Source of the DNA: Methylophaga thalassica MP
GTDB taxonomy: Bacteria > Pseudomonadota > Gammaproteobacteria > Nitrosococcales > Methylophagaceae
DNA length: 64,000 nucleotides
NCBI RefSeq assembly: GCF_000214595.1
Contig: NZ_AFIG01000003.1
Location: 62,001 to 126,000, forward strand
Direction of reading: 5' to 3'
The notes beneath the pieces were generated by a model. That model was not told the DNA's origin. It made no database searches and was given only the letters and a program-made list of their open reading frames with translations. The translations under genes were made by a program, and so were the position numbers. Shown here piece after piece: positions 19,689 to 29,321 of this stretch (the stretch's first letter is position 1; each line of letters starts with the position of its first letter).

Positions 19689-21572
19689 TCAAGCCAGTGC
19701 CTCTTCAACCACCTCTTCATCAGAATCATCATCCGATGGTTCTGCAGGCAAAGTTGTGGACATCATGACGCGGCTTTTTAGCCTGTCTCGAAGCGCTTGT
19801 CGGCGTGTAGCAAAAAACTCTGGGAAGGCTTCAAACCTCAAATCCACACCGTTTACTAATAGCGTCTCAGGCGTGAGGTTGACTTTCCCATCACTTAACC
19901 AATCATCTAGTGGACGGTCTTTTTTGCTGATGTTCTGCGAATCATTCAGCAAATGAAGGTTTGGAATTGAGTTCCAATGTTCCGGTTTACTGAAGAAGTT
20001 CATCAGCTCTTCATCATCAGCTAGGACAGAATTTGCTTTTAATTTTTGTAACTCAAAAGAAGCTTTAGGATGCAAATGATCGATATGGAAAACTTCTGTC
20101 TCCCTCATTTCAGGGAACAGCAGGTGCAATAACGCACGACAACGCCCCTCACCATATTGAATAGAGAGCAAACTATCGATGTAGTCTTCATCAAATCGTA
20201 AGTCTTTGTTTGAAGCTCGATAACGCTCAATGATTTCATCAAGTGGAAATAATTCATCATCGATATGCTTGCTAAGGACATCACGCATACTAGACAGAAT
20301 AGTATCTGCTTGACCGCCGAAGACACCTTTGAGGAGTGCCATATATAACCAACGACTGATAACCTCGCGTTGCTCATAATGTTTGGCAAGATTATTAATT
20401 GATTCATACAGCGCCTTACCATCCTGCTGTTTTTTGAAGAGGTAATAGCATATTGGTATAACAGCGTTTTTGGAGGTCAATGACTGGGGATTAATACCAA
20501 AACGGCGAACCAATATTAGTGTTTGCTTAATGCACTCTTTGATGGCTTTCCAGTTTGTCTGCAAAAGTTCAACTTGCTCTGACTTGAAGTTCCTCACTTT
20601 AAAACGGACATCAACATCACACAGCATCAAGCATGTCTTGAGTACCCAATCTCTTTCCATATAGAAGCCCATATCTGAGCTTTGATGAATCTGTTTGGTC
20701 AGGTCCTCTAACTCTTGGCGAAAGTCACCATCCCAATGCGCGATGGCTATCGACATCAATAAGTCGGAGAAGTCTAGCTTAGTGCCGCCACTGTTGGTTC
20801 TGATGAAAACGTCTAATACATGATCAATCTGCTGACTGGTTTCATTGAAGTAGTGGATAACAGGTATTGAACGAATGACATCATACAACTGCCCCAGCGC
20901 ATCCTTGGCAAATTGATTGTCCTGGAGACCATTATCTTCAATATAAGGTTGAAGCACCCCACTCCAAATACGGTTAGGCGCTTCAACTTGAGGCATTTCC
21001 AAAATTTTATGCACACAAAACCAGTGATGGGTTGAATCTGGATTTTCTGCTGCGTTCTGATATTGCTTATCAGTTAGAAACTTGAAGTTGTAGAGCATCA
21101 ATGATTCATCATCTTCAGAATCTAAGGCACTGGCGAGATCCAGATAAAACTTCCGTGGTGGTAAAGCATTATCATCACGGGTGTTAGGCCACCATACTCT
21201 GGGTTGCTTATATGCGTAGGTTCCACACAAGCCAATGTATAAAGATGTTAAGCGCTGTTGGCCATCGATAATCGCTTTAAAGTTTTTGAAGCCTGCATTC
21301 GTTTTAACTATAGGGTTTTCTTCATTAAAACGCTGACAATATGAGCTTAAGAACTCATAAAATTTATAGCCATTTTTGATTTCGTCATCATTCACTTCCC
21401 ACATCATGAACGTATTGATTGGATAACCACGCATGATGGAATCAAATAAGACGCAGATCTGATGACTACTCCAGACAAACTTGCGTTGAATCGCAGGCAA
21501 TAGGAAATCACGATTATTAATGGCATCAATCGCTTCCTTGATTGTCAGCGCCTTTTCATATTCACCGGCCAT
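19689..21572 (-). CDS. brxU: GmrSD-family DUF262/DUF1524 type IV restriction nuclease (BrxU-like)
   Basis: The 627-residue protein has an N-terminal DUF262 domain with LPAIQRKFVWS near residue 27 and IDGQQRLTSLY near residue 101 (the DGQQR nucleotide-binding signature). Its C-terminal DUF1524 HNH-like nuclease has HIDHLHPKA near residue 496 and NSIPNLHLLNDSQN about 45 residues later. This is the GmrS-GmrD fusion layout. BrxU, a family member first described in a BREX locus, cuts phage DNA with modified cytosines such as glucosylated hydroxymethylcytosine, complementing methyl-adenine-based BREX. An AAGGAGGT eight bases before the ATG gives strong initiation. It sits between pglX and the Shedu-like gene. 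Confidence 0.87.
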   Translation of the reverse strand: MAGEYEKALTIKEAIDAINNRDFLLPAIQRKFVWSSHQICVLFDSIMRGYPINTFMMWEVNDDEIKNGYKFYEFLSSYCQRFNEENPIVKTNAGFKNFKAIIDGQQRLTSLYIGLCGTYAYKQPRVWWPNTRDDNALPPRKFYLDLASALDSEDDESLMLYNFKFLTDKQYQNAAENPDSTHHWFCVHKILEMPQVEAPNRIWSGVLQPYIEDNGLQDNQFAKDALGQLYDVIRSIPVIHYFNETSQQIDHVLDVFIRTNSGGTKLDFSDLLMSIAIAHWDGDFRQELEDLTKQIHQSSDMGFYMERDWVLKTCLMLCDVDVRFKVRNFKSEQVELLQTNWKAIKECIKQTLILVRRFGINPQSLTSKNAVIPICYYLFKKQQDGKALYESINNLAKHYEQREVISRWLYMALLKGVFGGQADTILSSMRDVLSKHIDDELFPLDEIIERYRASNKDLRFDEDYIDSLLSIQYGEGRCRALLHLLFPEMRETEVFHIDHLHPKASFELQKLKANSVLADDEELMNFFSKPEHWNSIPNLHLLNDSQNISKKDRPLDDWLSDGKVNLTPETLLVNGVDLRFEAFPEFFATRRQALRDRLKSRVMMSTTLPAEPSDDDSDEEVVEEALA

Positions 21573-21593
21573 GCCGATACCTCCTTGTTTCGA

Positions 21594-24500
21594 TTACGAT
21601 AGGCCAGTAACTTTTTTCAGAGCCTGTCCAAATTTTGGATAATTAACTTTCACACCATCGTCTAGGTCAATCTCAACCTGTTCAGTGGCAAGTGGGTAAA
21701 GTACATCACGCTCGTACTCTTCTAATTCAGCAATCATCTTGCTGAGGTTTTCTATGTCTTTCAGCGCCTTAGTCTTCTCACTTTGTGAGGCGCTGGCACT
21801 GATGCTGATGGCTTCAAGATGTGTTTTCTGAGACGTCAACTTGGTACGGAATTCACGCAGGTAGTCATTAAGGACCACACTCACCGTATCTGGGCGATAA
21901 CGGTGCATGTAGACCAGTGCGTTGAAACTGCCTTTGGGACTAGAGAATAACCAATAGATAGGACGCTTTTTGTAACGCTTCACATGGTCGTTATAAAAGT
22001 CTTTGAGGAAGTATTTACGAATGTCCTTACCCAGAGCATATTCAACAAATTTTAGGTTTTCTTCGTAATGCTCATCGCCAAATGCCACATGGAGAAATTC
22101 TCGGAAACGGTCGACAATATCATCGGTAAACCAGTCGCCGTCGAGCATGGGGATGACATTGTCTTCATCGGCAGGGAAAAGACAGGAACCACGAAAGGCA
22201 CGAAAATCACGAAAGTTTTCTTTGCCTTTCTTTTCGTGTGATTCCTGTTTTTTGTGGTCAATAATCTTTTCGTAGTAGTCCTCGATTGTCTCGCCCTGGT
22301 TGGCCAGGATCAGCCCCGGCATGTCCAGTGCATAGCGGCCGAACATGCAGCCCACCGCATAGGAGACCAGTTCATGCATGGTGTCGGCCCGCAGCAGTGC
22401 CTCCAACTCGCCCTCGCTCTTGTCCTTGCCGTAGCAATAGTGGGGGTTGCAGGTTAGAGTGATTTCGTTGAGCGGAACCTCGGGTGTTAGCTCGTCCTGT
22501 AGGCCGTAGGCTTCGATGAAGATGCGGTTGTTCTCTTGCTCCAGCCGCTGCATTTCCAGCGTCATCTCCCGCCAGTGGGCACGGAGTTTCTGGTAGGTAG
22601 CTTTCAGGGTTGGCTGACGATAATCGGGATTCAGCAGCGGAATGCTGGTGAAGTCCCAAGAGGTTTCGTATGAGTCCCAATCGGACTTGGCATGTTCTAT
22701 CAGCGTTGATGAAAGGGACTCTACACCCGATACAGATTGAAGAACCGGAATGCTTGAAACTGTACCGACAGTAAAATTCAAAGTCGGAGCCAACAACTTC
22801 ATTATTGCTAGGGACGCCTTTGAATTTAAAATAGATAAGCAGTAGCTAATTTTTTCAGAAAACAAACATAGTCCACCGGTATCGAACAGGAAACCCTCGC
22901 TGAAAAATCTAAAGCTCAAAGCTCCACTGCTTACTTTAGACCATGTTACGCCAGGTAAAAAATAATACTTTTCACCACGAATGAATGAGCCACCATATGA
23001 TTTAAGCGCCTGTCCATTATTTTCCCAATTAACTAAAAATTCATTATTCCCATACCACTTTCGATATTCTCCACCCTTATTGTACGGGAACCACTTGAAT
23101 TCGGAATCTGCAGCTGACTGCGATTCCTTAAACCCAAAACCAATTTTTAGGTTAGACACTTCATGCCACATTTTCAGAAATCTATTAACATCGCCTGTTG
23201 TTGTGCCCTCAGCTATCTTTGCCACCTCGGAAAGGCTCGGGCATGTTTCAAACATTCGAATTTGTGATTCTGTAGCCCAATAGGCAATTGGACTGCTGGG
23301 TATCTTCTGGAAGGTAGCAGCGGATGCGCGGTAGAACCAGCCACAGCCAGGATTTTTAATAGCCTCAAGGGCCCGTGACCCCTGGTTTTCTGAGCCCCTA
23401 AAATCGGAAAGCCGTACATATCCGCCTTTGAACTTAGGATGATGCGCGTTCTCAACCGTAAAGGTGCAAATTGGTACTGTGGCGCCATCGAAACCTGAGT
23501 ATTCAAGCTGCACCAACGAGGTGATGGTTCTACTGTTAATTAAAAAATCACGTAACTTTTCATAGGTAGTAATAAACATCCATGTAAATGGCGACATGAA
23601 GCCAAGCTGGCCTTTTGGCAACGTCATCTCAGTGTTGCGAACGATAAAGGCAGAGAAGAGGTCTGACTTTACATCCTCGTAGTTGTCTTTAAGCCATGCA
23701 CCCAACCGCCCATTCATCCCCTTACCACCCATATACGGCGGATTGGCAAGCACCACATGGTATTTGGGACTCAGGTAATCGGCCTGCCGCAGGGCTTGCA
23801 GCACCTTCTGATGGGTCATGCTGATAAACAACTGCCCGGAGACGTTCTTTGACTCCAGAATCCTGAGCATGCCGTCCACCTCGGTGACATCGGGACGGAT
23901 CAGGGAGCCGAAATTGTCGGCCTCTTCGAACTGGCGCAGGGTGGTCTGCAGCGGCGCGTTGAACAGGTCTCGCCCAATAAAGTCGATGTACTCATCCAGC
24001 TCTTGTTCTTCAAAGTGAATGTTTTCAAGTACGCAAATCTTGGGCTTAATGCCTTTGCTGAAAAAGCGACGTTGTTTGGCTCTGGCTTTCATCGTCAAGG
24101 CAAACGCAGCCAGTTCCCCTGCTCGCTCATCGATTTCAATACCAAACAGATTATGGGTCAGAATTTTTTCTGGGATGTCAGAAGGCTGATAACCTTCTTC
24201 TTCATAGATGGCATACAGCAGGTCAAAGGCGTAGGTGAGCATATGGCCTGAGCCACAGGCCGGGTCGCAGATTTTGATGTCTTCTGGGCTATTAATCTTC
24301 AGAAAGTCAGTTTCTGGCTCTTGTGGCTTGATGAAGTAGTCCATTTCTTCAGCCAGTTTGGAATGAGGTCGGTTAAGCAGCCAGAGTCTGCCTAATGAGT
24401 TCTCTACCAGGTAACGAACAATCCAGTGAGGAGTAAAAAGCTGTGTCGCAGCCGGGATATTTTCTGGTGTGACTTTCTTGTTCTTTTTCAGCCCTTCAAA

Positions 24501-25136
24501 GACCAGGTCTTTCTTCTCTGAGATATAGAACTGATACAGCCAACCGATAACTTCGACATCCTGGCAGACTTCTTCTGTCATAGCCTGACGCGTCTGTTCC
24601 AGAATAGAATTGTCAGACAGTAAGTCATCGGGCATTAACAGTTCGGTGTAGTCATCGATACGCTCGAACAGAAATGGCATCGCCTGATTCCAGTAGTTGC
24701 AGGCTGCAACAACTAATAAGCGATACGCTTCACCTTGTGGGTCATGACTGGTGCTTTTACCACTTAATAAAGCTGAAACCTGTTGTCTAGTGGCGTCACT
24801 GACAACGTCATCGTCAATATGCCCCATCTTGGCTTCAGCCAATATTTCCGGCTGTGACTGGCCTTCAGAGGGTGAGACAACACCAATACGGGTGTAGCGG
24901 TTCACATCCATGAAACGCAGGGCACAGAATCGGTTGAACCAGATGTAGGCCACACGCTCAATAACCTGTTCTTTGCCCTGTGTATCGATAGCCACTTCAA
25001 GTCTACCAACGGCTTCTGAGGCTTCACGTCGAGCTGCACTTTCACCAGCCAATACTAACTTGAGCTTAGCAGTGATTTGTTCAATCAAACTGCGGCGTGC
25101 CTGCTGGGCAAATTTCTTTAGCTTTCCTGTTTCCAT
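21594..25136 (-). CDS. pglX: BREX adenine-specific DNA methyltransferase PglX (BrxX)
   Basis: The 1180-residue protein is a class I N6-adenine methyltransferase. SAM-binding motif I DPACGSGHML is near residue 287 and catalytic motif IV ANPPYMGG near residue 463. The middle and C-terminal region (about 600-850) should hold the target recognition domain. It methylates the host at a non-palindromic site and marks self DNA in BREX. Its ATG shares a base with the brxC stop (TGATG). Two oddities: base composition swings from GC-rich flanks to an AT-rich stretch at about 22,700-23,200, suggesting exchange of the recognition region, and residues about 958-982 are a low-complexity insert made of repeated TTCGTG-type DNA (22183-22262). 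Confidence 0.95.
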   Translation of the reverse strand: METGKLKKFAQQARRSLIEQITAKLKLVLAGESAARREASEAVGRLEVAIDTQGKEQVIERVAYIWFNRFCALRFMDVNRYTRIGVVSPSEGQSQPEILAEAKMGHIDDDVVSDATRQQVSALLSGKSTSHDPQGEAYRLLVVAACNYWNQAMPFLFERIDDYTELLMPDDLLSDNSILEQTRQAMTEEVCQDVEVIGWLYQFYISEKKDLVFEGLKKNKKVTPENIPAATQLFTPHWIVRYLVENSLGRLWLLNRPHSKLAEEMDYFIKPQEPETDFLKINSPEDIKICDPACGSGHMLTYAFDLLYAIYEEEGYQPSDIPEKILTHNLFGIEIDERAGELAAFALTMKARAKQRRFFSKGIKPKICVLENIHFEEQELDEYIDFIGRDLFNAPLQTTLRQFEEADNFGSLIRPDVTEVDGMLRILESKNVSGQLFISMTHQKVLQALRQADYLSPKYHVVLANPPYMGGKGMNGRLGAWLKDNYEDVKSDLFSAFIVRNTEMTLPKGQLGFMSPFTWMFITTYEKLRDFLINSRTITSLVQLEYSGFDGATVPICTFTVENAHHPKFKGGYVRLSDFRGSENQGSRALEAIKNPGCGWFYRASAATFQKIPSSPIAYWATESQIRMFETCPSLSEVAKIAEGTTTGDVNRFLKMWHEVSNLKIGFGFKESQSAADSEFKWFPYNKGGEYRKWYGNNEFLVNWENNGQALKSYGGSFIRGEKYYFLPGVTWSKVSSGALSFRFFSEGFLFDTGGLCLFSEKISYCLSILNSKASLAIMKLLAPTLNFTVGTVSSIPVLQSVSGVESLSSTLIEHAKSDWDSYETSWDFTSIPLLNPDYRQPTLKATYQKLRAHWREMTLEMQRLEQENNRIFIEAYGLQDELTPEVPLNEITLTCNPHYCYGKDKSEGELEALLRADTMHELVSYAVGCMFGRYALDMPGLILANQGETIEDYYEKIIDHKKQESHEKKGKENFRDFRAFRGSCLFPADEDNVIPMLDGDWFTDDIVDRFREFLHVAFGDEHYEENLKFVEYALGKDIRKYFLKDFYNDHVKRYKKRPIYWLFSSPKGSFNALVYMHRYRPDTVSVVLNDYLREFRTKLTSQKTHLEAISISASASQSEKTKALKDIENLSKMIAELEEYERDVLYPLATEQVEIDLDDGVKVNYPKFGQALKKVTGLS
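22183..22262 (-). repeat. In-frame insert of CGTGAAA/TTCGTG-type repeat DNA within pglX
   Basis: The plus strand here reads as several imperfect copies of CACGAAA (for example ACCACGAAAGGCACGAAAA), with a complementary TTTTCGTGTG nearby. The encoded segment, about HKKQESHEKKGKENFRDF then RAFRG, interrupts the otherwise well-formed protein just before the DEDNVIPMLDGDWF region. Similar TTTCGTGCCTTTCGTGG repeats occur between genes in many proteobacteria. The reading frame stays open. Confidence 0.5.
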
Positions 25137-28100
25137 CAGATTTGAATTCTTTTTCCTTGGCGTATTTCTTCCATCAAAGCATCACGCATTGATTCTAAGT
25201 AACCTTCTACATCAGTCTCGCTCGCCAAAAGCGGCTTCTGGTAGTTCACTTTGATGCTTTTACTATTAATAATCTGAATTTGAGGCTCTTTCACCTCATT
25301 CGGTTCTACTGGGGTTGTGGCGCCACCGGTAGTCGGAGGATAGGGTTTGACCGGCTCAGGTTGAGGCTGTGACCAGAACATCGCTCGAGAAAGAAGCCTG
25401 TTATAAGTTTCATCTTCAAAGCGACGTAAAGTATCGCTAATAACGGCAATCAGCGTTTTACTAATGATTTCGTTAATGAACTCATCAAACTCTTGGGTAA
25501 GCTGGACCTGTTGTTGCTCATCTAAAGAACTGAACTCATCAGTGTTGGTGAGTTTGTCTTTCAACTCATTAACTCTATCTGTCGCTTTTTCTCGCTCTGA
25601 TTTGAGTGTGTTATCGATTTTTTCTTGCAACTCATCGACAGACCGTTTGATTTGCTGGATGCGATTGCCCTTAAAGCATTCAGGCTCAGCTAGTGTGTTT
25701 TGTATGGTTTTAATTTGCTCATCATCAATGTAAGCAAAGTTTGCATCTTGCTTTTGCAGGAACTGACGAGCTGAATCATAGATTTCTCTCTGAGGTCCGG
25801 ACATGAACTTACGTACTGGATCGATGGTGTTTTCTTTCATATCCAGTAGAGCATCTTCCTGAGATTTTAGTTCTGTTAAATACCAGGTGTAGGGTTTGCC
25901 TGATACTTCTTCAAGACTGGATACAACAGGGGTCAAGGCATTCAAGAACGGGTACTGACTGGCTCGTGCCGAAAGGACCTTTAGTTCATTGATAAGCTCT
26001 GCAAAAGCTTTTGCAGACTCTTGCCCCAGAGATTTTGCTTCACTTAGTTTAGCAGGCGCATCAAAAAAGTCTTCATAGAAGTCTTTTAATCCACGGATTT
26101 GAGATGCCGTGAATTCAATTTGTGGCTCAAGCACCATATTGCCAAAGCCTGCACTATTTCGTAGGCCTCTTGACAGGTCATCATCTTCAAGTAGGTGGCT
26201 ATCACTTCGAACTTCAATCTTGCCACAGGCACAGAGCTTAGCGAGTGTGCAGATTATCGCAGCGTAGTACCAACCGTATGGCTTGCGCTCAAACCTGTCC
26301 ACCAGACTTTTGACTGTCGTTCTAACGCCACCTTTGTTATTGCTTTGGATAAAGGCAAACATTTCCTGTTCAGATTCAGCCAGACCAATAGCGTCATTTT
26401 CGAATAAGCTCTCCTCAGGTTTGAGGCATCTTGAAATGTCATTTTCACTGTAAGTGATACCTCGCAGCATTTTCAAGTTCGGGTAGCTACGAGAAATCAG
26501 GTTATGAAAGCCCTGAATCACACGAGTTTGAGGATCTTCCGTGCCGATCTCTATTTCATTACCTGCAACCAGTAGCTTTGCCTTGCTGATTAAGGTTTTT
26601 ACCCTTAGTCTCAGATCAGCATAACGTTCTTTGTTCTGGAAGCCTTTGTCGTTTAGGATCCGTTTGGCCGTTTCTTTTTGGGTATTAGAGATATTTTGCT
26701 TGATGTACTTTTCTGTTTGTTTGTAAAGCTTTACATCTCTAATAAGACGGTCATCAGCGGGCATTAAGACGAACAGCTCATCCGCTTTGTAAGTTGAGTT
26801 TGTGATGAGCATTTGCTCATTTTCAGCATGCTCATGAAAGGGACTGATAACGTGTACTGCCAACTCATGCTCTCGTCCCTGCAGCTTGTCATCAAGCTTT
26901 CTTGAAAAAGCATAGTCCTGACCATTTTCGTCATAACGCACTTTGCGAAGTCTGATGGCTTCATCGAAGATGAGCTTATCTAACTCACTAGCAACATCTG
27001 CAGACTCAATTTCGGTATTTTTGATCTCCTGCTCGATGTCTTTTTCTTCGTCAGTCAGATACTCGTATGTTTCACCGTTACGCTGAATATAAGTTTGCTG
27101 TTCCAAGAGGTTGAGCGCTTCTTCCACACGCTTACGAAGTGCAGCTACGTCATCATCAAATGACTCCAGCATCAATATGCATAAGTTGCGAACAGTAGCT
27201 TTGAATTCTTTGACGTACTTAATCAAGAACAAAGCCTTGAGCAAACGCTTGGCGAAGTCATCATCAAGCTGGTTTTCAGCCTTCAGTATTGCCTGTTGTG
27301 TTTTTGTTTTTAGAGCTGAGCGGATCCCTTCAAACATCATCTCAAAGGTGGCTAGTCGGCCAACTTCATTCTCACTAATTTGAATAGCAACTTCCTGGAA
27401 AACACCCAGCATAGATCGCTCCCCGACGGAGCTGTGCTTACCCTCAAATGCGCTATGAGCTGATAAATTTTGAATGGCTGATTGGAACAGACCAAACTGA
27501 TACGGAATAAACGGGTAACAATGAATGAAGTGATCCCGATCCTTATAGTTTTTGTAGGACTGAGAACCATCAGCAAAATCAAACAGCGTTTTGAAATTGT
27601 TCGATTCTATATGATAGATGTTTGACAGCAATTGCACGCCATCATCATTTTTCATCAAAAGACGTTTCTGAATAACTTCATCTACGTTCTGACTGGTCAA
27701 CTTCATCTTGTTGGCAAAGCGTGCCTGAATCTTAGAGAAGTCATTAGACTGTTGTTTGTTCATTTCACCGACAACAGTATTCATGTCCTCTTGAGCTGTG
27801 ACGATAATCCATGCGCGACCGCGGGACTTCGTTGCCAAACTTTCAGCGATTGTTTGCAAGTTGGTCATTAACTTCACATTGTCGGCAATATATTGGCCCA
27901 CCTCGTCGACAAAGAAGTTAAGTCTGAAGTTTGGCTCTTGGCGATCTATATATTGATTAACTTGATTGGCAAAGTCTTCGATTGAGACGCGATATTCAGT
28001 TCGATATTTATCTAGGATGCCTTTTGCAGTCTCAACATCACTGCCGCTTACTTCAGCATAGGCTTTTGCGATGTTTGCTGATTCTAGAAGCGCCTGTTCC

Positions 28101-28675
28101 CGACCGATGTGCCAGTGTTTACCTGAAACAGATTCAAAGGCATCTTTAAATTTTTGGAAGAGATCTCGAGAGTCTAAGTCGCGTTCGAATTGTGCAATGT
28201 GCCCTTGCTTGCCATAGTAGCCACACGTTTCGTCAAAGACTTTGACAAAGACGGCCAACAAGGCATCCATCTGTGTCTTACTGATAACGTCGGCTTTTTG
28301 ATCAATATTGAATAAGATGCTTTTAGAGGGAAGTTCTGCCGCTCTCTTGAGATCGCCCTTTAGAATTTCATTGTCATCACACTTGGGAAGAAATAAGTCG
28401 AGTGTATTAGTTCCGTCGACTTCACGGTTCTCCAGAATGAGGGCAAGCATTTTAAGCAGATGCGATTTACCTGAACCAAAAAAGCCTGATACCCACACAC
28501 CGTTAGCGCCTTCGTAATTGTTGTAGGCATCCAGGAATATTCCGAGGCGGTTTTCCACCTCATTGGTGAGCACATATTCCTCAATTTCAATCTTAAGGCT
28601 GGCCTCATCATCAGCTTTGATTACACCCTCAATTGAGCGATCAACTTTCTTGTCAAAAATGGCTCTTAATTTCAT
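25136..28675 (-). CDS. brxC: BREX P-loop ATPase BrxC
   Basis: This large protein of about 1179 residues has Walker A GFFGSGKSHLLKML near residue 66 and a Walker B-like LNFFVDEVGQYIAD near residue 250. A long helical middle and a C-terminal coiled-coil region (about 980-1100, rich in Glu/Lys/Gln) follow. BrxC is the ATPase core of type 1 BREX. I place the start at ATG 28675, with AAGGACG just upstream and the family-typical beginning MKLRAIFDKKVDRSIEG. The longer frame opens at a TTG overlapping the brxB stop, which is less likely. Confidence 0.93.
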   Translation of the reverse strand: MKLRAIFDKKVDRSIEGVIKADDEASLKIEIEEYVLTNEVENRLGIFLDAYNNYEGANGVWVSGFFGSGKSHLLKMLALILENREVDGTNTLDLFLPKCDDNEILKGDLKRAAELPSKSILFNIDQKADVISKTQMDALLAVFVKVFDETCGYYGKQGHIAQFERDLDSRDLFQKFKDAFESVSGKHWHIGREQALLESANIAKAYAEVSGSDVETAKGILDKYRTEYRVSIEDFANQVNQYIDRQEPNFRLNFFVDEVGQYIADNVKLMTNLQTIAESLATKSRGRAWIIVTAQEDMNTVVGEMNKQQSNDFSKIQARFANKMKLTSQNVDEVIQKRLLMKNDDGVQLLSNIYHIESNNFKTLFDFADGSQSYKNYKDRDHFIHCYPFIPYQFGLFQSAIQNLSAHSAFEGKHSSVGERSMLGVFQEVAIQISENEVGRLATFEMMFEGIRSALKTKTQQAILKAENQLDDDFAKRLLKALFLIKYVKEFKATVRNLCILMLESFDDDVAALRKRVEEALNLLEQQTYIQRNGETYEYLTDEEKDIEQEIKNTEIESADVASELDKLIFDEAIRLRKVRYDENGQDYAFSRKLDDKLQGREHELAVHVISPFHEHAENEQMLITNSTYKADELFVLMPADDRLIRDVKLYKQTEKYIKQNISNTQKETAKRILNDKGFQNKERYADLRLRVKTLISKAKLLVAGNEIEIGTEDPQTRVIQGFHNLISRSYPNLKMLRGITYSENDISRCLKPEESLFENDAIGLAESEQEMFAFIQSNNKGGVRTTVKSLVDRFERKPYGWYYAAIICTLAKLCACGKIEVRSDSHLLEDDDLSRGLRNSAGFGNMVLEPQIEFTASQIRGLKDFYEDFFDAPAKLSEAKSLGQESAKAFAELINELKVLSARASQYPFLNALTPVVSSLEEVSGKPYTWYLTELKSQEDALLDMKENTIDPVRKFMSGPQREIYDSARQFLQKQDANFAYIDDEQIKTIQNTLAEPECFKGNRIQQIKRSVDELQEKIDNTLKSEREKATDRVNELKDKLTNTDEFSSLDEQQQVQLTQEFDEFINEIISKTLIAVISDTLRRFEDETYNRLLSRAMFWSQPQPEPVKPYPPTTGGATTPVEPNEVKEPQIQIINSKSIKVNYQKPLLASETDVEGYLESMRDALMEEIRQGKRIQI

Positions 28676-28698
28676 TACGCGTCCTTCGTTATTTTTGC

Positions 28699-29310
28699 TC
28701 AAGGCTCAACATCCAGAATATTGAATGCCCGGTAGTATTTATCATCATGCAGTCGACCAAAGAGGTCTAAAGATGCTCCCGTTTCCAAGGAATGCGTATA
28801 CATCCCGGGAAAGAACATCAGTGTTGGTTTATCTTTAGCTGTGCTTTGTAAGTTGTTGAGTACGTTGTGTGAGCGAATGTAGGGAAATACCTCGCCTACA
28901 CCGGAGATAAACAGAACATCAAACTCGCTATTTGCTAACTTTTCAGCAATAGCAGGGATAAGGTTTGCCGCTGGATCCAATACATTTTGAAATAGTTCTA
29001 TTAGCTCATCTTTTGAAACTGTCGGCTCTACCTCAAAAATCTGCTCCCAAATTCCTCTCTCTTTGAGGATCTCTATAGCCTGGTCGTAGAGATTTATTTC
29101 GAGAATTGAAACACCTGCTTTCTCCAGCCGCTTAGTTAACCTAGCCTGAAGGCGCTCCATCTCTACTGCGATAGCTGGATCGTAAGGACAGATAAAGAAA
29201 GGTATTTCGTTATTCAGGCTTTGCTTATTTCTGAAGCGCTTACCAGAGACAACATTAAAAATGTGTTCATAATTATCATCTATATTTTTTCGAGTAACTG
29301 GCGTAGACAC
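28699..29310 (-). CDS. brxB: BREX protein BrxB (DUF1788)
   Basis: The 203-residue protein matches the DUF1788 family in size and in the core FLISGVGEVFPYIRSHNVL-type motif near residue 130, followed by PTLMFFPGMY. It is required for BREX methylation and exclusion, though its biochemical role is unclear. The start is a GTG with GAGG upstream. It lies 11 bases after brxA and 23 before the brxC ATG. Confidence 0.92.
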   Translation of the reverse strand: MSTPVTRKNIDDNYEHIFNVVSGKRFRNKQSLNNEIPFFICPYDPAIAVEMERLQARLTKRLEKAGVSILEINLYDQAIEILKERGIWEQIFEVEPTVSKDELIELFQNVLDPAANLIPAIAEKLANSEFDVLFISGVGEVFPYIRSHNVLNNLQSTAKDKPTLMFFPGMYTHSLETGASLDLFGRLHDDKYYRAFNILDVEP

Positions 29311-29321
29311 AGTTATTTACC

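Noticed and set aside
22052-22261. Separate gene in another frame of pglX
   Set aside because: It is the shadow of the repeat-type insert (FVIFVPFVV-like translation) and lies wholly within pglX.
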